A stretch of DNA of 64,000 bases from Silanimonas sp. Its GTDB lineage: Bacteria; Pseudomonadota; Gammaproteobacteria; Xanthomonadales; Xanthomonadaceae. Every line of letters begins with the position of its first letter. The stretch's first letter is position 1. The notes under the pieces are model-generated. The model was not told the DNA's origin and ran no database searches. It saw only the letters and a list, made by a program, of their open reading frames with translations. Shown one piece after another: positions 1-11,318 of the stretch. The translations under genes were made by a program, and so were the position numbers. The stretch spans positions 248,001-312,000 of the forward strand of contig NZ_JAPZSC010000016.1 of NCBI RefSeq assembly GCF_027531545.1, read 5' to 3'.

Positions 1-1
1 C

Positions 2-427
2 CTCGACCAGCGGGCGCCGGAGCATCAGGACTACCGCGCGCTCGTCGCCGGTGCGCGCCGTTTGGGCCTGAATTTCCGCTTCGGCGAAGGCGCGGCCGTG
101 CTCGACAACAAGGCGGTCGAAGACATCGAGCGCCTGGCCCGCTTCATGGCCGCGCCGCGTCAGGGCGGCCACGAACTGCTGCTGATCGGGTTCGCCGATC
201 GTTCCGAAACGACGCCCTACCTCGCGCTCTCGCTGAGCAACGACCGCGTCGATCTCGTGGCCGCCGAGCTGAGGACGAAGGGGCTTCGCGTGGCGCGCCA
301 GCGTGGCCTCGGGCAGATCGCGCCGGTGGCCAGCAACGACACGCTGCAAGGCCGCCTGCGCAACCGTCGCGTGGAAGTGTGGATCCGCCCGGTCGGCGCC
401 GCCAACGCGGTCGGCGGGCAGCGCTGA
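2..427 (+). CDS. OmpA-like C-terminal domain protein, 5' end outside window
   Basis: The reading frame is open to the left edge, so this is the C-terminal 141 residues of a longer protein. The visible part is an OmpA-like peptidoglycan-binding domain: a segment with the pattern FGEG..LDN.AVEDIERLARFM, then LLIGFADRSE, LSNDRVDLVAAELR and the terminal NRRVEVWI, the usual end of this fold. The spacing SNDT..GRLRNRRVEVW resembles proteins in which a phosphate-type (PstS-like) substrate-binding domain is fused to an OmpA domain. That fusion is an inference, because the N-terminal part is not in the window. It would act in the periplasm, tethered to peptidoglycan. The gene converges on the isomerase-like gene, 11 bases away. 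Confidence 0.75.
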   Translation, partial: LDQRAPEHQDYRALVAGARRLGLNFRFGEGAAVLDNKAVEDIERLARFMAAPRQGGHELLLIGFADRSETTPYLALSLSNDRVDLVAAELRTKGLRVARQRGLGQIAPVASNDTLQGRLRNRRVEVWIRPVGAANAVGGQR

Positions 428-438
428 GGGCGCGGCGC

Positions 439-1188
439 TTACTTCTTGAGCTTCGCCACCAGCGCGTGCAGGGCGTCCTGCGTCGCCTTCGCGAACCAGC
501 GGTCGACGAAGCCGTCCAGCTCGTCGTCGCTGAAGCCGTCGAGGGCCGCATGCAGGTCGGCGCGGGCGATCTTCCGCGTGGTCAGCATCGGTTCGCGGGG
601 CAGGGCGGCCAGTTCGCCCAGCCAGTGCAGGCCGCGCGTGGCGACGTGGTCGGCGTCGGTGAGTTCGTCGACCAGACCGATGGCCAGCGCCTGCTCCGAG
701 TCGATCATCGCGCCGGCCACCATCAGTCGCTCGGCGCGATGCGTGCCGACGACGCGGCGCATCAGTACCTGGATCGCATCCGGCACCACCAGCCCGACCT
801 GCGTTTCGTTGAGGCCGATGCGATAGGCGCCGCGCGCCATCACCCGGTAGTCGCAGCACAGCGCCAGCACGCAGCCGCCGGCCGGGCTGTGGCCGCCGAT
901 GGCGGCGACGACGGGCACCGGGCAGTGGGCGATGGCGCGGGCGGTGGCGAAGAAGCCCGACCATGCGGCGGTGAGGCCGGCACGGTCGAGGCCGAGCAGG
1001 TGCGGCACGTCGAGCCCGCCGGAGAACACCTTCGGCCCACCCGAGAGCACGACGCCTTCGACGCCGTGGAGCTGCGCGGGTGCGAAGGCCGTGGCGAGCG
1101 CCGCGAGCAGTTCCGGGTTCAGCGCGTTGACGGGCGGCCGCGCGAGGCGGATTTCGAGCACGTTGCCGTGGGCGATGCGTTCCAGCAT
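439..1188 (-). CDS. Enoyl-CoA hydratase/isomerase family protein, delta3,delta2-enoyl-CoA isomerase-like
   Basis: A 249-residue crotonase-fold protein. The oxyanion-hole region reads FSGGLDV at about residue 70, and the active-site segment is PAGGCVLALCCDYRVMA followed by IGLNETQVG at about residues 105-140. PAGGC plus GLNET resembles mitochondrial-type delta3,delta2-enoyl-CoA isomerases (ECI1), whose catalytic Glu lies in this LNE segment, more than classical hydratases with two active-site Glu. It would isomerise unsaturated fatty acyl-CoA in beta-oxidation. The start is set at the ATG where homology begins; a longer in-frame extension would overlap the upstream gene. It lies 10 bases downstream of the DUF4139 gene on the same strand, so the two are probably cotranscribed. 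No clear Shine-Dalgarno is visible. Confidence 0.85.
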   Translation of the reverse strand: MLERIAHGNVLEIRLARPPVNALNPELLAALATAFAPAQLHGVEGVVLSGGPKVFSGGLDVPHLLGLDRAGLTAAWSGFFATARAIAHCPVPVVAAIGGHSPAGGCVLALCCDYRVMARGAYRIGLNETQVGLVVPDAIQVLMRRVVGTHRAERLMVAGAMIDSEQALAIGLVDELTDADHVATRGLHWLGELAALPREPMLTTRKIARADLHAALDGFSDDELDGFVDRWFAKATQDALHALVAKLKK

Positions 1189-1198
1189 GGGGGGAGTC

Positions 1199-2683
1199 TC
1201 AGTCGAGGGTGATGTCAGCGGCCCAACGATAGCGCACGGTGTAGCGCAGCACCGTCTCGCCGCCGGCCGGGACGCGCACGTCGGCTTCGATGCGCTGCGC
1301 GTCGGTCTTGCGGAAGCGCTCGCCGCCTTCGAGCAACTGCCACTCCGTCCAGCGCGGCAGGCGGTCGCCCAGGCGCACCGTCGCTTCGGCGGCCTTGGCA
1401 TTGCGCAGCGTCCACTCCACGGTCTCGGTCATCGTCCGGCCGCTGCGGTCGAGCTGGAAATCGACCGTCTTGCGTTGGGCCGTCACGTCGAAGGCGCCGC
1501 CGAGGTCGAGGTCGAGCTCGCGGCCGGCCGCGGTGTGGCCGATGTCCGCTTCGCCGAGCAGTTCGGTGCCGTCGAAGGCGCGCAGGCGGCCCGCGGGCAG
1601 GGGCACGCCGAGCCCGGTCGCACGATCGTTCTTGAACACCAGTCGCGACCGCACCGGGATCTCGCCGTCACCGCCGAGTTCGCGATGGATCATCGGGCGG
1701 TCCGGCATCCAGTCGCCGTCATTGCGCACCGCCACGAGGCGGCGCTCGCAGGGCACGTTGGCCGCGGCCTTGAGCAGCGGCAGGCGCTGCAGCGAGCCGT
1801 CGGGCAGGTCGCCGGTGCCGGGCAGGGTGTAGCGGTGGTTCTCGCCCGAGGCCGAGACCGAAGGCGCGCCCTCGTCGGCCATCATCTTCGCCTCCGGCGG
1901 CGCAGCGGCGGCGCGCAGCATCGTTCCGCTCACCTGGACCACGTCGACGCGGCGGTTCGGTTCGCCAGCCACCAGATCGAGCGCGACGTTGTTGAAATCG
2001 ACACCGGAGCGGTTCGCCACCATCGCGTGCCCTTCGAGGGCCATCCGGCAGGCACTGCCGCTGCCGGCCAGCACGGCGCGGTACTCCGCGCGCCAGGCGA
2101 GTCCCGAGGTGGCGTAGTCGAGGCGGGCGTCGCGCGCGGCCGGCGCGTCGATCAGGAAACGCAGGGTCGGGCGCGCCACCAGGCCGCTGGGCGGCTCGGC
2201 CAGCGTGAAGCCGCTGTAGCCCGAGAGCACGCGCAGCTGGCCATTGGCCTCGCGCAGCGTCAGGCCGTTGCCTGCCGCGATGAGGACGCCGGTGTATTCG
2301 CGCACGCCGGTGGCGAGGTTCTGCTCGACGGTGATGGTGCGGCCCACGGCACGCTGCAGCAATTGCGCGTGGTCGGCGGTGGCGAAGTCGTAGCGCTGGC
2401 TGCGCACCGCCACGCCATCACCGCCGAGCTGCACGGTGGAGGGGTCGAGCGCGAGCGGCAGTTCGTCGATGGACCATTCGCCCGGCGTCACGCGCACGGG
2501 CCTCTGCACGAGGGCATAGCCGGCCTGCGCGTTGCCGCCGCGGGTCTGGCTGACGGATTCGAAGCCACCGCTGTAGATGGCAAGGCGCTGGGGAACGGCG
2601 GCGGAGGCGGTCATCGAGGCAACTCCCAGCGTAAGGGCGACGGCGAGGGCGGCGGGTGTGGGGTGGACGCGCGGGAGGGGCAT
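1199..2683 (-). CDS. DUF4139 domain-containing exported protein
   Basis: 494 residues. The N-terminus (MPLPRVHPTPAALAVALTLG, ending ASMTASA before AVPQRL) is a typical signal peptide, so the protein is predicted to be periplasmic or surface exposed. The middle has the DUF4139 signature (ATSGLAWRAEYRAVL at about residue 197), and the rest is beta-rich, ending in VLRYTVRYRW. The biochemical function of the family is not established. I chose the ATG at 2683 because it begins the signal peptide; an in-frame ATG 54 bases upstream only adds a non-homologous, Pro-rich extension. It is followed after 10 bases by the isomerase-like gene; no functional link is obvious. Confidence 0.8.
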   Translation of the reverse strand: MPLPRVHPTPAALAVALTLGVASMTASAAVPQRLAIYSGGFESVSQTRGGNAQAGYALVQRPVRVTPGEWSIDELPLALDPSTVQLGGDGVAVRSQRYDFATADHAQLLQRAVGRTITVEQNLATGVREYTGVLIAAGNGLTLREANGQLRVLSGYSGFTLAEPPSGLVARPTLRFLIDAPAARDARLDYATSGLAWRAEYRAVLAGSGSACRMALEGHAMVANRSGVDFNNVALDLVAGEPNRRVDVVQVSGTMLRAAAAPPEAKMMADEGAPSVSASGENHRYTLPGTGDLPDGSLQRLPLLKAAANVPCERRLVAVRNDGDWMPDRPMIHRELGGDGEIPVRSRLVFKNDRATGLGVPLPAGRLRAFDGTELLGEADIGHTAAGRELDLDLGGAFDVTAQRKTVDFQLDRSGRTMTETVEWTLRNAKAAEATVRLGDRLPRWTEWQLLEGGERFRKTDAQRIEADVRVPAGGETVLRYTVRYRWAADITLD

Positions 2684-2796
2684 GGGGGACTCCGTCGTGG
2701 GTGGTGGGATCGTGAGCCCATCAACGGATGAGGCCAAGCCCCGGGGTCAGGACTTGGCTTCGTGTTCAGCCCGGGTTGTCGCCGGCCGGCGCCCGC

Positions 2797-3185
2797 CTAC
2801 TCGCAGGCCGCGCGGATGCTCGCCGGGAGTGGAATCGACGTGCCGCTGTTGTCGACCCAGACCATCACCGTGGTGCCGTCGGCGTAGAGCACGCCGTCCT
2901 GCGTGGCGCTCTCGATGCGGTGGCCGAGCGTGAGGCTCTTGGTGCCCAGCTTGTCGGCGTGCAGCGTCACGCGCAGGCGTTCCGGCCAGCCGATCGGGCG
3001 GCGGTAGTTCATCGTCGCCGCGGCAAGAATCGGCGCGCAGTCGACGGCGGCCCAGTCCGCGGTGAGGCTCTTGAACCAAGCCACGCGCGCCTCCTCGATG
3101 AAGCGGAGGTAGCTCGCGTTGTTCACGTGGTTGAAGGCGTCCATGTCGCCCCAGCGCACGTCCATGGCGATTTCGAACACGGTCT

Positions 3186-3189
<4 letters not shown>
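2797..3189 (-). CDS. Acyl-CoA thioesterase, 4HBT hot-dog fold (YbgC/FcbC-like)
   Basis: 130 residues. The N-terminus [25 protein letters not shown] is the 4-hydroxybenzoyl-CoA thioesterase signature, with the catalytic Asp in GDMDAFNHV at about residue 17, followed by the hot-dog strands ([30 protein letters not shown]). It would hydrolyse acyl-CoA thioesters in the cytoplasm; the substrate cannot be told. Its ATG overlaps the uvrA stop codon by four bases (ATGA), which points to translational coupling with uvrA. The length is normal for single-domain 4HBT proteins. Confidence 0.9.
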
Positions 3190-6161
<2,972 letters not shown>

Positions 6162-6186
6162 AGAGGGTCTGGGCGCAGGGGCAATC

Positions 6187-6199
6187 GGCTAGTCTAGCC
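6187..6199. promoter_or_regulatory. Perfect 13-bp palindrome GGCTAGTCTAGCC upstream of uvrA
   Basis: GGCTAG-T-CTAGCC is a perfect inverted repeat. Read on the minus strand it contains TAGACT, a good -10 hexamer ending 29 bases before the uvrA ATG (6161). Read on the plus strand it contains TAGTCT facing the rplU region. A near-identical element sits between mutS and pncC. Its use as the uvrA promoter is inferred; no convincing -35 was found. Confidence 0.5.
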
Positions 6200-6304
6200 C
6201 TCCCGCGTCGCCGGGCTGTGACCCCACTCCGGACCCATGCCGTGGGGGTCGTCGGCGCCCGTCCGCCGCGCCGCCGCGGCAGCTGAACGAACCCCATCCA
6301 CAGC

Positions 6305-6334
6305 TTGCGCCGGGTGGGGGCGCTCCCCCATACT
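6305..6334 (+). promoter_or_regulatory. rplU-rpmA promoter
   Basis: -35 TTGCGC (6305-6310), an 18-base spacer and -10 CATACT (6329-6334). The sequence just after the -10 (TCCCAACTCCCTG) closely resembles that after the rpsP and rplS -10 elements. It predicts a leader of about 100 bases. Confidence 0.6.
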
Positions 6335-6410
6335 TCCCAACTCCCTGCGTCCAGCCCGGCCCGACCGGCGCAGCGCAGGGGTGGCCGACGGCCTTGCCGG
6401 CAGCCGAATC

Positions 6411-6430
6411 CCTAAGAAGAACTACATAGG
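6411..6430 (+). promoter_or_regulatory. Ribosomal-protein leader motif, rplU copy
   Basis: AAGAACTACA at 6417-6426 ends 13 bases before the rplU ATG and recurs before rpsP and rplS. Here CCTA (6411-6414) and TAGG (6427-6430) can pair, which would present the motif in a 12-base loop with the Shine-Dalgarno-like AGG in the stem. Function unknown. Confidence 0.55.
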
Positions 6431-6439
6431 AATCGCAAC

Positions 6440-6751
6440 ATGTACGCAGTCGTCGTCACTGGCGGTAAGCAGTACCGCGTGATGAAGGGCGAAACCCTCC
6501 GCGTCGAGCTGATCGACGCCGAGCCGGGCGCCAACATCGAAATCAACGACGTCCTCCTGGTCGGCGATGGTGAGAAGATCACCGTCGGTGCCCCGAAGGT
6601 CGCGGGCGCCAAGGTCACCGCGACCGTCAAGGGTCACGGCCGCCTGGAGAAGGTCCGCATCGTCAAGTTCCGCCGCCGCAAGCACCATCGCAAGCAGATG
6701 GGCCACCGGCAGCACTTCACCGAACTCGAGATCACCGGCATTTCGGCCTGA
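6440..6751 (+). CDS. rplU: 50S ribosomal protein L21
   Basis: 103 residues, full length. It has the L21 N-terminus [14 protein letters not shown] and the basic rRNA-binding stretch [16 protein letters not shown] at about residues 74-89. L21 binds 23S rRNA in the large subunit. It is first in the conserved rplU-rpmA pair, with rpmA starting 27 bases later. The ~100-base leader carries the AAGAACTACA motif shared with rpsP and rplS, which suggests coordinated control. Confidence 0.98.
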   Translation: MYAVVVTGGKQYRVMKGETLRVELIDAEPGANIEINDVLLVGDGEKITVGAPKVAGAKVTATVKGHGRLEKVRIVKFRRRKHHRKQMGHRQHFTELEITGISA

Positions 6752-6777
6752 TCCGTCCGTCTTAAGGAGAACACGTC

Positions 6778-7038
6778 ATGGCAAGTAAAAAGGGCGTTGG
6801 CTCGACCCGTAACGGCCGCGATTCCAACCCGAAGTACCTCGGTGTGAAGATCTTCGGTGGCCAGGCCGTCGAAGCCGGCAACATCATCGTCCGCCAGCGC
6901 GGCACCGAGTTCCATCCGGGGGCCGGCGTCGGCATCGGTCGCGACCACACGCTGTACGCGCTGGTCGACGGCAAGGTCGATTTCGCGGTGAAGGGCGCCA
7001 ACAAGCGCCGCACCGTGAGCGTGGTCGGCGCCGAGTAA
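6778..7038 (+). CDS. rpmA: 50S ribosomal protein L27
   Basis: 86 residues. It begins [17 protein letters not shown], the L27 N-terminal arm that reaches the peptidyl-transferase centre, followed by [13 protein letters not shown] and the GDHTLYA-like segment [11 protein letters not shown]. There is no N-terminal cleavage extension of the Firmicutes type. A strong Shine-Dalgarno (AAGGAG) precedes the ATG. It is cotranscribed with rplU and followed by a strong hairpin at 7097. Confidence 0.98.
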   Translation: MASKKGVGSTRNGRDSNPKYLGVKIFGGQAVEAGNIIVRQRGTEFHPGAGVGIGRDHTLYALVDGKVDFAVKGANKRRTVSVVGAE

Positions 7039-8271
<1,233 letters not shown>

Positions 8272-8301
8272 CGGCGCCCGTTTCTGCCAGCGAAGGACAA
8301 C

Positions 8302-8329
8302 AAAAAAGCCGGCGCAATGCCGGCTTTTT
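8302..8329. terminator. Bidirectional terminator between obgE and rpsT
   Basis: GCCGGC (8308-8313), loop GCAAT, GCCGGC (8319-8324), flanked by six A on the left and five T on the right, so it can stop transcription from both converging genes. Confidence 0.85.
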
Positions 8330-8373
8330 CGTGTTCCATGGCCCTTGCGGGCCAAGGAAGGCTGCGCCCGGAA

Positions 8374-8643
8374 TCAGGCGGCCTTGAGGGCCTTGATGTG
8401 GCCGTTCAGGCGGGCCTTGTGGCGGGCAGCCTTGTTCTTGTGGATCAAGCCACGCGAGGCGTAGCGGTCGAGGATCGGCTGCGCGATGGCGAACGCGGCC
8501 TCGGCGGCGGCGGCATCCTTGGCATCGATGGCCTTGACGACCTTCTTGACGGCGGTACGCAGCATCGAGCGCTGGGCCGAGTTGCGAGCATTGCGAACAG
8601 CGGCCTGCTTGGCGCGCTTCTTGGCGGACTTGATGTTGGCCAC
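8374..8643 (-). CDS. rpsT: 30S ribosomal protein S20
   Basis: 89 residues. The start [13 protein letters not shown] and the basic helical body ending HIKALKAA identify S20. The start is the GTG at 8643, because S20 begins with (M)ANIK and AGGAG lies just upstream; the in-frame ATG further up would add unrelated sequence. The non-ATG start recalls E. coli rpsT, which uses UUG and is autoregulated. It is transcribed from a good promoter at 8693-8721 and converges on obgE through a shared terminator. Confidence 0.97.
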   Translation of the reverse strand: MANIKSAKKRAKQAAVRNARNSAQRSMLRTAVKKVVKAIDAKDAAAAEAAFAIAQPILDRYASRGLIHKNKAARHKARLNGHIKALKAA

Positions 8644-8692
8644 GGACGGCTCCTGCGTGAAACTGGGTAAGATGGTGCACGAAAGACCGCGG

Positions 8693-8721
8693 AGTATTGG
8701 GGAAAGACCTTGGTGCGTCAA
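8693..8721 (-). promoter_or_regulatory. rpsT promoter
   Basis: On the minus strand: -35 TTGACG (8721-8716), a 17-base spacer and -10 AATACT (8698-8693). It predicts a leader of about 43 bases before the GTG at 8643. Confidence 0.75.
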
Positions 8722-8762
8722 GAAGTAAGCGGCTTTCCGGCCCCGGCGTTCAGGAAATCGGC

Positions 8763-10322
8763 GTGAAGAAGCCCGCCTTGCTGCGGTCCACGGCTGTTTT
8801 CAGCGCGATGACCCTGCTGTCCCGCCTCGCCGGATTCGCGCGCGACGTGTTGCAGGCCAGCCTGTTCGGCGCCTCGGCGGCCATGGACGCCTTCGTCATC
8901 GCCTACCGGATCCCGAACTACCTGCGGCGCATTTTCGCCGAGGGTTCGTTTTCGTCGGCCTTCGTGCCGGCCTACTCGGCCCTGAAGGAGCAGGGCGACC
9001 GCGAGGCCGTCCGGGACTTCCTCGACCACGTGGCCGCCGCGCTGTGTGCCGTCGTGATCGTCGTGGCGGGGCTCGGCATGCTGGCCGCGCCCTGGATCGC
9101 CGCCGTCTTCGCCCCCGGGGCGCTCGACCAGCCGGGCCAGATCGACGCCATCGCGTCGATGCTGCGGATCACCTTCCCGTACCTCGTGTTCATCTCGCTG
9201 ACGGCCCTGGCTGGCGCGGTTCTGAACAGCCATGGCCGGTTCGGTTTGGCGGCGGTGACCCCGGTGCTGCACAACGTCGCGATGATCGCGGCGATGCTGG
9301 CGCTGGCGCCTCTGCTCGAGGTGCCGCCGATGGCCTTGGCCTGGGGCGTGCTGCTGGCGGGCGTGCTGCAGTTCGCCCTGCTGTGGCCGGCCTTGGGTCG
9401 GATCGGGGCAAGGCCGCGTTTCCGCCTTGATTTCCGCCATCCGGCGGTGCGCAAGGTCGGGGCCCTGATGCTGCCGACGCTGTTCTCCTCCTCCGTCGCG
9501 CAGCTGAACCTGATCGTCGGCACCATCTTCGCCTCGCTGCTTGTCACCGGCAGCCAGACCTGGCTCTACAACGCCGATCGGCTCAGCGAGTTCCCGCTTG
9601 GCCTGTTCGGGGTGGCGATCGGCACGGTGATCCTCCCGCACCTCAGCTCGCGCCACGCGGCCGGCGATGCCGAGGGCTACGCCAAGGCGATCGATTGGGG
9701 CCTGCGCATGGTGATGCTGGCCGGCATCCCGGCGGGTGTTGGCTTGCTGATGCTGGCCGAACCCTTGGCCTCGGCGATGTTCCAGCGCGGCGCGTTTTCG
9801 GCCGACGACGCGAAGATGACCGGCCTCGCGCTGTCGGCGACGGCGATCGCCGTGCCCGCCTTCATGCTGACGAAAGTGCTGCTGCCGGCCTTCTACTCGC
9901 GCTCGGACACGAAGACGCCGATGCGCGCGGCCGTCGCGACGGTGTTCATCAACATCGGGCTGACCGCGGCGATCACCACGCCGCTCTGGCACTACGGTGT
10001 CCATGGGGCACACGCAGGCATCGCGCTGGCCACGTCGCTGGCCGGCATCGCCAACGCGGCGCTGCTCTGGGCATGGTTGCATCGCGATGGCCTCTATCGG
10101 ACCCAGCCGGGCTGGGGGCGCTATCTGTTGCAGGTCCTGTTGGCCGCCGGGCTGATGGCCCTCGCCTTGGGCGCCCTGCGCCGTTGGCTGGGTGATTTCA
10201 CCGCGATGCCCGAGTGGCCGCGGATCGCCGCCGTGCTGGGCTGCGTGGCCGCCGGCGCCGGTGTGTACGCCTTGTCGCTGCTGGCGCTTGGCGTCCGTCC
10301 ACGGCAGGTCTGGGCGCACTGA
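8763..10322 (+). CDS. murJ: Lipid II flippase MurJ
   Basis: 519 residues, about 14 predicted membrane helices, MOP/MATE fold. Typical family sequence is seen near the N-terminus: [14 protein letters not shown] and [29 protein letters not shown], including the Arg-rich segment of the substrate cavity. MurJ moves lipid II across the inner membrane for peptidoglycan synthesis. The chosen start is the GTG at 8763 with AGGAAA upstream; a longer frame reaches into the rpsT promoter. ribF follows after 21 bases, matching the common murJ-ribF-ileS-lspA-ispH order. Confidence 0.95.
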   Translation: MKKPALLRSTAVFSAMTLLSRLAGFARDVLQASLFGASAAMDAFVIAYRIPNYLRRIFAEGSFSSAFVPAYSALKEQGDREAVRDFLDHVAAALCAVVIVVAGLGMLAAPWIAAVFAPGALDQPGQIDAIASMLRITFPYLVFISLTALAGAVLNSHGRFGLAAVTPVLHNVAMIAAMLALAPLLEVPPMALAWGVLLAGVLQFALLWPALGRIGARPRFRLDFRHPAVRKVGALMLPTLFSSSVAQLNLIVGTIFASLLVTGSQTWLYNADRLSEFPLGLFGVAIGTVILPHLSSRHAAGDAEGYAKAIDWGLRMVMLAGIPAGVGLLMLAEPLASAMFQRGAFSADDAKMTGLALSATAIAVPAFMLTKVLLPAFYSRSDTKTPMRAAVATVFINIGLTAAITTPLWHYGVHGAHAGIALATSLAGIANAALLWAWLHRDGLYRTQPGWGRYLLQVLLAAGLMALALGALRRWLGDFTAMPEWPRIAAVLGCVAAGAGVYALSLLALGVRPRQVWAH

Positions 10323-10328
10323 GGCCGC

Positions 10329-10334
10329 TATACT
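10329..10334 (+). promoter_or_regulatory. TATACT -10 element close to the ribF start
   Basis: TATACT ends 9 bases before the ribF ATG at 10344, and no Shine-Dalgarno is seen. If used, the mRNA would be leaderless or nearly so. No clear -35. Confidence 0.4.
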
Positions 10335-10343
10335 CGGCGGCTT

Positions 10344-11318
10344 ATGAGCCTGCTGTTCCGTGACATCGGGGGCGCGTCGCCCACCCCCGCCGGCAGCGTG
10401 GTCTGCATCGGTGCGTTCGACGGCCTGCATCGGGGTCATCAGGCGCTGATCGGCCGCGCCCGCGCCCGTGCGCGCGAGCTCGGCCTGCCGCTTGTGGTGC
10501 TGAGCTTCGAGCCGCTGCCGCGCGAGTTCTTCATGGCGCCCGAGCCGCCGGCACGATTGATCCTGCCTGCCGCGAAGATCGCCGGCCTGCAATCGCTCGA
10601 GGTCGATGTGATCGGCCTGCTGCGCTTCAACCCGGCGATGGTCGCCATGGCCGCCGAGGATTTCGTCCGCGCGGTGCTGGTGGCGAAGCTGCAGGCCCGC
10701 GAGGTGTGGGTCGGCCCGGATTTCCGCTTCGGCCACCGCCGCGGCGGCGATGTCGCGCTACTGCAGCGAATGGGCGCCGAGCTCGGCTTTGCCACGCACG
10801 CGTTGCCACTGGTCGAGGATGCCGGTGAGCGTGTGTCGAGCACCGCCGTGCGCGCTGCGCTGGCGAATGCCGAACTCGACCGCGCCGCGGTTCTGCTGGG
10901 CCGGTCCTACGCCATCCCCGGCCGCGTCGTGCGCGGCAAGCAGCTCGGCCGAACGCTGGGCTACCCGACCGCGAACCTGCGCTTCGGCGGCAAGCGCCCG
11001 CCGATGCACGGCATCTTCGCCACCTGGGTGCATGGCGTGGGCGACCGGCCGATGGCCAGCGTCTCCAGCCTCGGCACGCGGCCCACGGTGAACGGCAAGG
11101 AGCCCCTGCTCGAAGCCCACCTGTTCGACTTCAACGGCGATCTCTACGGCAAGCGCCTGAGCGTCGAGTTCGTCGCCAAGCTGCGCGACGAGCTGAAGTT
11201 CGACGGGTTGCCTGCCCTGATCGAACAGATGGATCGCGATTCGGCGCAAGCGCGCGCGATCCTCGCCAGCCTCCCGAAGGCCGGCCATCCCCATTCCTTG
11301 AGCCTGACGACGCCGTGA
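10344..11318 (+). CDS. ribF: Bifunctional riboflavin kinase/FAD synthetase
   Basis: 324 residues. The N-terminal FAD synthetase (nucleotidyltransferase) domain carries [13 protein letters not shown] at about residue 24, the HxGH motif. The C-terminal riboflavin kinase domain carries [20 protein letters not shown] at about 192 and GTRPTVNG. It makes FMN and then FAD from riboflavin. The 3' end overlaps ileS by four bases (GTGA), indicating translational coupling. The ATG has no ribosome binding site but has a -10-like TATACT 9 bases upstream. Confidence 0.97.
   Translation: MSLLFRDIGGASPTPAGSVVCIGAFDGLHRGHQALIGRARARARELGLPLVVLSFEPLPREFFMAPEPPARLILPAAKIAGLQSLEVDVIGLLRFNPAMVAMAAEDFVRAVLVAKLQAREVWVGPDFRFGHRRGGDVALLQRMGAELGFATHALPLVEDAGERVSSTAVRAALANAELDRAAVLLGRSYAIPGRVVRGKQLGRTLGYPTANLRFGGKRPPMHGIFATWVHGVGDRPMASVSSLGTRPTVNGKEPLLEAHLFDFNGDLYGKRLSVEFVAKLRDELKFDGLPALIEQMDRDSAQARAILASLPKAGHPHSLSLTTP

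Noticed and set aside
2733-2758. Hairpin GCCAAG...CTTGGC between the thioesterase and DUF4139 genes as a terminator
   Set aside because: The stem is only 6 bp with a 14-base loop, and no T-run follows on the minus strand.
6162-6439. LexA operator upstream of uvrA
   Set aside because: uvrA is SOS-controlled in E. coli, but no TTAG-N6-TACTA or CTG-N10-CAG element with good symmetry was found. Only the CTAGTCTAG palindrome is present.
10323-10343. FMN riboswitch or other leader element before ribF
   Set aside because: Only 21 bases separate murJ and ribF, far too short for a riboswitch.
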